Source: CBDULQ01 sp965368115 (GTDB lineage: Bacteria; Pseudomonadota; Gammaproteobacteria; SZUA-229). Taken from it: a stretch of DNA of 9,333 nt. The stretch lies in NCBI GenBank assembly GCA_965368115.1, contig CBDULQ010000147.1:1-9333 (forward strand). The letters are read 5' to 3'. A program made the position numbers and the translations under genes. A model generated the notes under the pieces. It was not told where the DNA came from and searched no databases. It saw nothing but the letters and a program-made list of their open reading frames with translations. Positions 6,489 to 9,333 of the stretch are shown here, in pieces. Numbering within the stretch: the first letter of the stretch is position 1; each line of letters opens with the position of its first letter.

Positions 6489-7337
6489 GTGAAGTTCACC
6501 CTGGATGAGTTCCGCGCCTGGAAAAACAAGAAAGTCACCCTGCTGGGTATGTCCGGCGTGGGTAAGACCTATCTGTCGGCGTTGATGCGTAAGCACAACT
6601 GGTTTCATTTTTCCGGTGACTATCGCATCGGCACCCGTTACCTGGATGAACATATCCTGGACATGATCAAACAGCAGGCCATGCAGGTGCCGTTTTTGCG
6701 CGACCTGTTGCGTAACGACTGGATCTATATTCGTAATAACATCAAGGTGGACGACCTGGGGCCGGTACTGAGTTTCGTCGGCAAGCTGGGTAATCCGGAA
6801 CTGGGCGGCGTGGAACTGGAAGATTTCATGCAGCGTCAGGCGCAATACCGTGAAGGTGAAATTGCTGCCATGCGCGATGTACCGGAATTCATTCGCAAGG
6901 CGCAACATATTTACGGTTATCAGCACTTCGTCAATGATGTGGGGGGCAGTCTGTGCGAGCTGGATGAACCGGGTGTGATCGAGACGCTGGAACAACACAC
7001 CCTGATTCTCTACATCCAGGTCACTAATCAGCAGGAGGAGGACAAGCTGATCAGTCGTGCGCAGAGCGCACCCAAACCGCTCTACTATCGACCGGAATTT
7101 CTGCAGGAACAGCTGGCCATCTATCTGCAGGAAAACGGGCTGCAATATGCCGCGCAGATGGACCCGGACAGTTTTACCCGCTGGGTGTTTCCGCGTTTAT
7201 TCCGTTCGCGTATTCCGCGTTATGAAGCGATCGCGAAAAAAGGTTACACCGTCACTTCCCAGGAAGTGGCCCAGGTGCGCGACGAAGAAGATTTTCTGCA
7301 ATTACTGGAAACCGCCATCGTGCGGGACAATGTTTAA
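6489..7337 (+). CDS. Uncharacterised P-loop ATPase/kinase-like protein paired with metA
   Basis: A 282-residue cytoplasmic protein with a GTG start and a strong AGGAG site six bases upstream. A clear Walker A loop GMSGVGKT at residues 20-27 follows a short beta strand (KVTLLG), as in shikimate/adenylate kinase-like NTPases. DYRIGTRYL (44-52) could hold a substrate-binding Asp/Arg pair. NDVGGSLCEL (149-158) sits where a Walker B or kinase DxxG-like segment might be. TLILYIQV (171-178) is a core strand, and KPLYYR (196-201) is a conserved-looking basic segment. The C-terminal third is helical and rich in Arg and aromatic residues. I do not recognise a characterised homologue. The gene ends 11 bases before metA and probably shares its transcript. 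A role in methionine or homoserine metabolism, for instance as a small-molecule kinase or a regulator, is a guess from position. Confidence 0.7.
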   Translation: MKFTLDEFRAWKNKKVTLLGMSGVGKTYLSALMRKHNWFHFSGDYRIGTRYLDEHILDMIKQQAMQVPFLRDLLRNDWIYIRNNIKVDDLGPVLSFVGKLGNPELGGVELEDFMQRQAQYREGEIAAMRDVPEFIRKAQHIYGYQHFVNDVGGSLCELDEPGVIETLEQHTLILYIQVTNQQEEDKLISRAQSAPKPLYYRPEFLQEQLAIYLQENGLQYAAQMDPDSFTRWVFPRLFRSRIPRYEAIAKKGYTVTSQEVAQVRDEEDFLQLLETAIVRDNV

Positions 7338-7338
7338 C

Positions 7339-7342
7339 GGAG
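7339..7342 (+). promoter_or_regulatory. Ribosome binding site deciding the metA start
   Basis: GGAG at 7339-7342 lies six bases before the ATG at 7349. A second ATG at 7345-7347 is out of frame and only two bases from the site, so translation should begin at 7349. Confidence 0.65.
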
Positions 7343-7348
7343 TGATGA

Positions 7349-8413
7349 ATGCCACTGGTTGCCCATAATCAACTGCCCTCATTCAAGCGTTTGCGCGGCG
7401 AAGGTATTCGCGTGCTGGAGCCTGATTTCGCTCTGCACCAGGATATCCGCGAACTGCATATCGGCCTGTTGAATATGATGCCGGATGCGGCTTTGTCCGC
7501 CACTGAACGGCAATTTTTTCGGCTGGTCGGCGAAAGCAATCCCATTGCCCAGTTTTATGTGCACCCGTTTACCCTGGACGCACTGCCGCGCAGTGATGAA
7601 GCGCAACAATACATCGCGCAGTATTACGAAAGTTTCGACCAGATTCGTGAACAGGGTCTGGATGCATTGATCGTGACCGGTGCCAATGTGGTTGGATCGG
7701 AACTGTCTACGCAGCCGTTCTGGGAACCGTTGATCGAGGTCTTCGACTGGGCACATGAAAACGTCACTTCGACACTGTGTTCCTGTCTGGCGACCCATGC
7801 GGTGCTGGAATTCCGCTACGGCCAGAAACGCATACCCCGGGCGGAGAAAAAATGGGGCGTCTATCCGCATCATGTAGTGGATCGTTATCATCCGCTGGTC
7901 AACGACATCAATACCCGTTTCGATGTACCGCACTCGCGCTGGAATGAAGTCACCCGTGAGCAGTTTCGTGACGCGGGTTTACGTATTCTGGTGGAAGGGG
8001 ATACCGGCTGTGTGCATCTGGCGACCAGTAAAGACGGTATTCGCACGGTGTTTTTCCAGGGACATCCCGAGTACGATACCATTTCACTGATCAAGGAATA
8101 CAAGCGCGATATTCGGTTGTATATCCGTGGTGAACGCGAGGACTATCCGCCGTTCCCGGAAAATTATTTCGGTACTTTCGAACGTGCCGTGTTCAATGAA
8201 TACCGCTGGCGCCTGCAACAGGCGTTGCAGCAGGGCAAAGAACTACCGGAGTTTCCCGAAGACCTGGTCATTCCCGATCTGCACAATACGTGGCGTGATA
8301 GCGCATTGTCGATGCTGGGCAACTGGATGGGCCTGATTTACCAGATCACCAACAGTGACCGCCGCAAACCGTTCATGGATGGTATCGATCCGGATAATCC
8401 GCTGGGCTTGTAG
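7349..8413 (+). CDS. metA: MetA-family homoserine O-acyltransferase (succinyl- or acetyltransferase), divergent
   Basis: Predicted to acylate the hydroxyl of L-homoserine from an acyl-CoA, the first dedicated step of methionine synthesis. The 354-residue protein has the class I amidotransferase-like MetA fold. HIGLLNMMPDAALSATERQF (37-56) matches the LxLNLMP..T(E)NQF block of E. coli MetA. LIVTGA (107-112) precedes the oxyanion region. The nucleophile is Cys146 in STLCSCLATHA, and His239/Glu241 lie in QGHPEYD. It is some 45 residues longer than E. coli MetA, with a C-terminal extension around FPENYFGTFERAVFNEYRW. Spacing from TGA to the catalytic Cys is identical to E. coli MetA. The residue equivalent to E. 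coli Gly111 (succinyl type) or the Glu of acetyl-type Bacillus enzymes is Val115, so the donor cannot be read from the known rule. It is co-directional with, and 11 bases after, the P-loop ATPase gene. Family is certain; acyl donor is open. Confidence 0.85.
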   Translation: MPLVAHNQLPSFKRLRGEGIRVLEPDFALHQDIRELHIGLLNMMPDAALSATERQFFRLVGESNPIAQFYVHPFTLDALPRSDEAQQYIAQYYESFDQIREQGLDALIVTGANVVGSELSTQPFWEPLIEVFDWAHENVTSTLCSCLATHAVLEFRYGQKRIPRAEKKWGVYPHHVVDRYHPLVNDINTRFDVPHSRWNEVTREQFRDAGLRILVEGDTGCVHLATSKDGIRTVFFQGHPEYDTISLIKEYKRDIRLYIRGEREDYPPFPENYFGTFERAVFNEYRWRLQQALQQGKELPEFPEDLVIPDLHNTWRDSALSMLGNWMGLIYQITNSDRRKPFMDGIDPDNPLGL

Positions 8414-8462
8414 TGCATTAATCTGCAGTCGCTGAAAACACCTTGCGTGATTCCAGAAACAA

Positions 8463-8552
8463 CATCGTCATGCCTGTGTAAGCAGGTATCCGTGTCCATA
8501 GTGTGAGTTCGTTTATGCTTGCCGGGTTCCCGTCTGTGTGGGAATGACGGTG
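8463..8552. repeat. Inverted pair of REP-like repeats
   Basis: The 32 bases at 8463-8494 and the reverse complement of 8521-8552 agree at 18 positions, including CGTCAT and a closing CCG. They are separated by 26 bases. The right arm holds TTCCC...GGGAA followed by TGACGGTG, which resembles the dispersed CGTCATTCCC-type palindromes common in proteobacterial intergenic regions. The pair may be a decayed REP/MITE-like unit capable of folding into one large hairpin after metA. Copy number elsewhere cannot be seen here. Confidence 0.5.
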
Positions 8553-8584
8553 AGCTTTGGTCTGATGGGTAAACTCATGTGTAT

Positions 8585-8599
8585 GGTGCATCATGCACC
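8585..8599. repeat. Palindrome with seven-base arms
   Basis: GGTGCAT and ATGCACC flank a single central C. The symmetry is perfect and resembles a dimeric regulator site, but no gene start lies nearby, so a regulatory role is doubtful. Confidence 0.35.
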
Positions 8600-8683
8600 C
8601 AGCTCGGGAAATGTACGTTTGATCGATAAGCGCAGTTGAACTTGCCACGCAGGGTGTAGTCTGTTGATTGCCCGAGGCAGCTT

Positions 8684-8710
8684 AAAAAGAGTTGACCTTC
8701 CCTGGCCAAC
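8684..8710 (-). terminator. Rho-independent terminator for the sqr transcript
   Basis: Read on the minus strand, GTTGGCC (8710-8704) and GGTCAAC (8697-8691) form a seven-pair stem with one G-U pair and a six-base loop. TCTTTTT (8690-8684) follows at once. This is a stem plus U-tract in the right orientation, about 165 bases past the sqr stop. On the plus strand the stem has a mismatch and no T-tract, so it acts in one direction. Confidence 0.55.
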
Positions 8711-8759
8711 CAATGTCACGCAGTGGTTGCGTTCGGTAATGGAAAATGCTCTGTTGGAT

Positions 8760-8782
8760 CAACGGAATGCATGATTCCGTTG
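8760..8782. repeat. Perfect nine-pair hairpin
   Basis: CAACGGAAT (8760-8768) and ATTCCGTTG (8774-8782) are exact reverse complements around the five-base loop GCATG. There is no T-tract on either side. It lies between the sqr stop and its likely terminator, so it would sit in the sqr 3' untranslated RNA, possibly as a stabilising structure. Confidence 0.45.
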
Positions 8783-8813
8783 TCAGGTTGCGCGCCGTTT
8801 AGCGGCACCGGGT

Positions 8814-8848
8814 AATGCAGCGGGCAGGGTGGACCTGTCCGCTGCGTT
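8814..8848. repeat. Long GC-rich hairpin just past the sqr stop
   Basis: GCAGCGGGCAGG (8817-8828) pairs with CCTGTCCGCTGC (8834-8845) around a five-base loop. There is one G-U pair in plus-strand RNA and one A-C mismatch in minus-strand RNA. Flanking AAT/GTT extends the stem to about 15 pairs. It begins 28 bases after the sqr stop. No U-tract follows, so it is more likely a 3'-end stabiliser than a full terminator. Confidence 0.45.
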
Positions 8849-8876
8849 CCTCAACCTGTGCGGTGCATGCCGACGC

Positions 8877-9333
8877 TTAGTTGGTTTCTTCCAGCTTGGT
8901 AATACCCAGCGCTTTCAGGATGAAACGTTCGAAGATCGGATCGGTGTTGCCTTTCTTCATCTTACGCAGGAAGTATTTCTCGAAACCGATTTTCGCCTGG
9001 TGTACCCATTTGCCTTTCTTGAACCAGGTGACGTTGCGCGGCGGGATCTGCGGCAGTGCCACGAAGGCTGCGCCAGTGTCGCCCATGTCGGCCAGACAGA
9101 TGGCATTCCAGGTGCCGCATTGCTCAGGTGCTTCACCTTTCAGTTCGTGAACGATGTTGTGCACGATGGCAGTGGACATGGATTCGATCATGTAACCGGT
9201 TTTCGGTGCGCCGGTGGGGACCGGAGTCGCTTCAACCGGCGGGATGGCCACGCAAACACCTGAAGCGTAAATGTTCGGGTATTTCGGGTTGCGCTGGTAT
9301 TCGTCGATCATTACGAAGCCGCGTGGGTTGCAC
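8877..9333 (-). CDS. sqr: Sulfide:quinone oxidoreductase, C-terminal part (cut by the window edge)
   Basis: Only the last 151 residues are visible; the frame stays open through base 9332 (reading CNPRGFVMIDEY...), so the start lies outside. Sulfide:quinone oxidoreductase is an FAD flavoprotein on the periplasmic face of the membrane that oxidises sulfide and passes electrons to quinone. The fragment carries NIYASGVCVAIPPVE and PVPTGAPKTGYMIESM, the FAD/quinone-side segments of the family. NAICLADMGD follows; its Cys (codon 9096-9098) lines up with the third redox Cys of SQR (Cys347 of Aquifex, in NAIC/SAICIADFG context as I recall it). The ending GKWVHQAKIGFEKYFLRKMKKG matches the amphipathic membrane-attachment tail. 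Related flavocytochrome c sulfide dehydrogenases lack this tail. Retention of the Cys suggests an active enzyme. It converges on metA across the palindrome-rich spacer. The other two catalytic Cys cannot be checked. Confidence 0.82.
   Translation of the reverse strand, partial: CNPRGFVMIDEYQRNPKYPNIYASGVCVAIPPVEATPVPTGAPKTGYMIESMSTAIVHNIVHELKGEAPEQCGTWNAICLADMGDTGAAFVALPQIPPRNVTWFKKGKWVHQAKIGFEKYFLRKMKKGNTDPIFERFILKALGITKLEETN

Larger units (their letters stand above)
8414..8876. other. Palindrome-rich intergenic region between convergent metA and sqr
   Basis: No credible gene lies in these 463 bases. They contain a degenerate inverted REP-like pair (8463-8552), an odd palindrome (8585-8599), a minus-strand terminator (8684-8710), a perfect nine-pair hairpin (8760-8782) and a long hairpin next to the sqr stop (8814-8848). 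No obvious terminator with a T-tract was found for metA on the plus strand; the REP-like pair may serve there. Confidence 0.6.

Noticed and set aside
6402..7145. 247-codon minus-strand open frame opposite the P-loop ATPase gene
   Set aside because: It overlaps the Walker A region on the other strand; the plus-strand frame has a strong ribosome site and a nucleotide-binding motif, and this one has neither.
8585..8599. Dyad GGTGCAT-C-ATGCACC as a transcription factor operator
   Set aside because: Both flanking genes end towards this region, so there is no promoter for it to control; kept only as a palindrome.
8418..8648. Minus-strand 76-codon open frame after metA
   Set aside because: It overlies the REP-like repeats; the RIPAYTGMT-type peptide is a familiar by-product of translating such palindromes, and no ribosome site is evident.

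Overview
The window looks like chromosomal DNA from a free-living, probably salt-tolerant, sulfur-oxidising gammaproteobacterium. This is an inference. It rests on proteobacterial-looking protein families, a sulfide:quinone oxidoreductase at the right edge, a glucosylglycerate (compatible solute) gene set and a NapA-like Na+/H+ antiporter. No rRNA, tRNA, CRISPR array, prophage or insertion sequence is visible. The seven full-length genes are all intact.

Left half (about 119-4914): a compact glucosylglycerate module. Three tightly spaced plus-strand genes encode a GLYK-type D-glycerate 3-kinase, a HAD phosphatase of the mannosyl/glucosyl-3-phosphoglycerate phosphatase family, and a GT81 glucosyl-3-phosphoglycerate synthase. 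A minus-strand GH13 sucrose-phosphorylase-family gene converges on them with a 5-base gap between stop codons; it is best read as a glucosylglycerate phosphorylase. Together they could form a closed cycle. The synthase and phosphatase turn NDP-glucose plus 3-phosphoglycerate into glucosylglycerate. The phosphorylase splits it to glucose-1-phosphate plus D-glycerate. The kinase returns glycerate to 3-phosphoglycerate. Making and breaking enzymes lie on opposite strands, so they can be controlled separately.

Middle (about 4915-6488): a 303-base spacer between divergent starts carries a perfect 8+8 palindrome in the probable leader of the phosphorylase gene. It is followed by a stand-alone CPA2/NapA-like antiporter with an Asp-Asp motif and no regulatory RCK domain. 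Its position beside an osmolyte module fits a salt-stress role.

Right half (6489-8413): a two-gene unit of an uncharacterised P-loop ATPase/kinase-like protein (GTG start, good ribosome site) and a divergent MetA-family homoserine O-acyltransferase. The acyltransferase keeps its catalytic Cys/His/Glu but has neither Gly nor Glu at the position linked to acyl-donor choice.

Right end (8414-9333): a 463-base space between convergent genes, unusually rich in dyad symmetry. It holds a degenerate inverted REP-like pair, three further hairpins, and a likely Rho-independent terminator for the minus-strand gene. The C-terminal 151 residues of a sulfide:quinone oxidoreductase then run off the edge.
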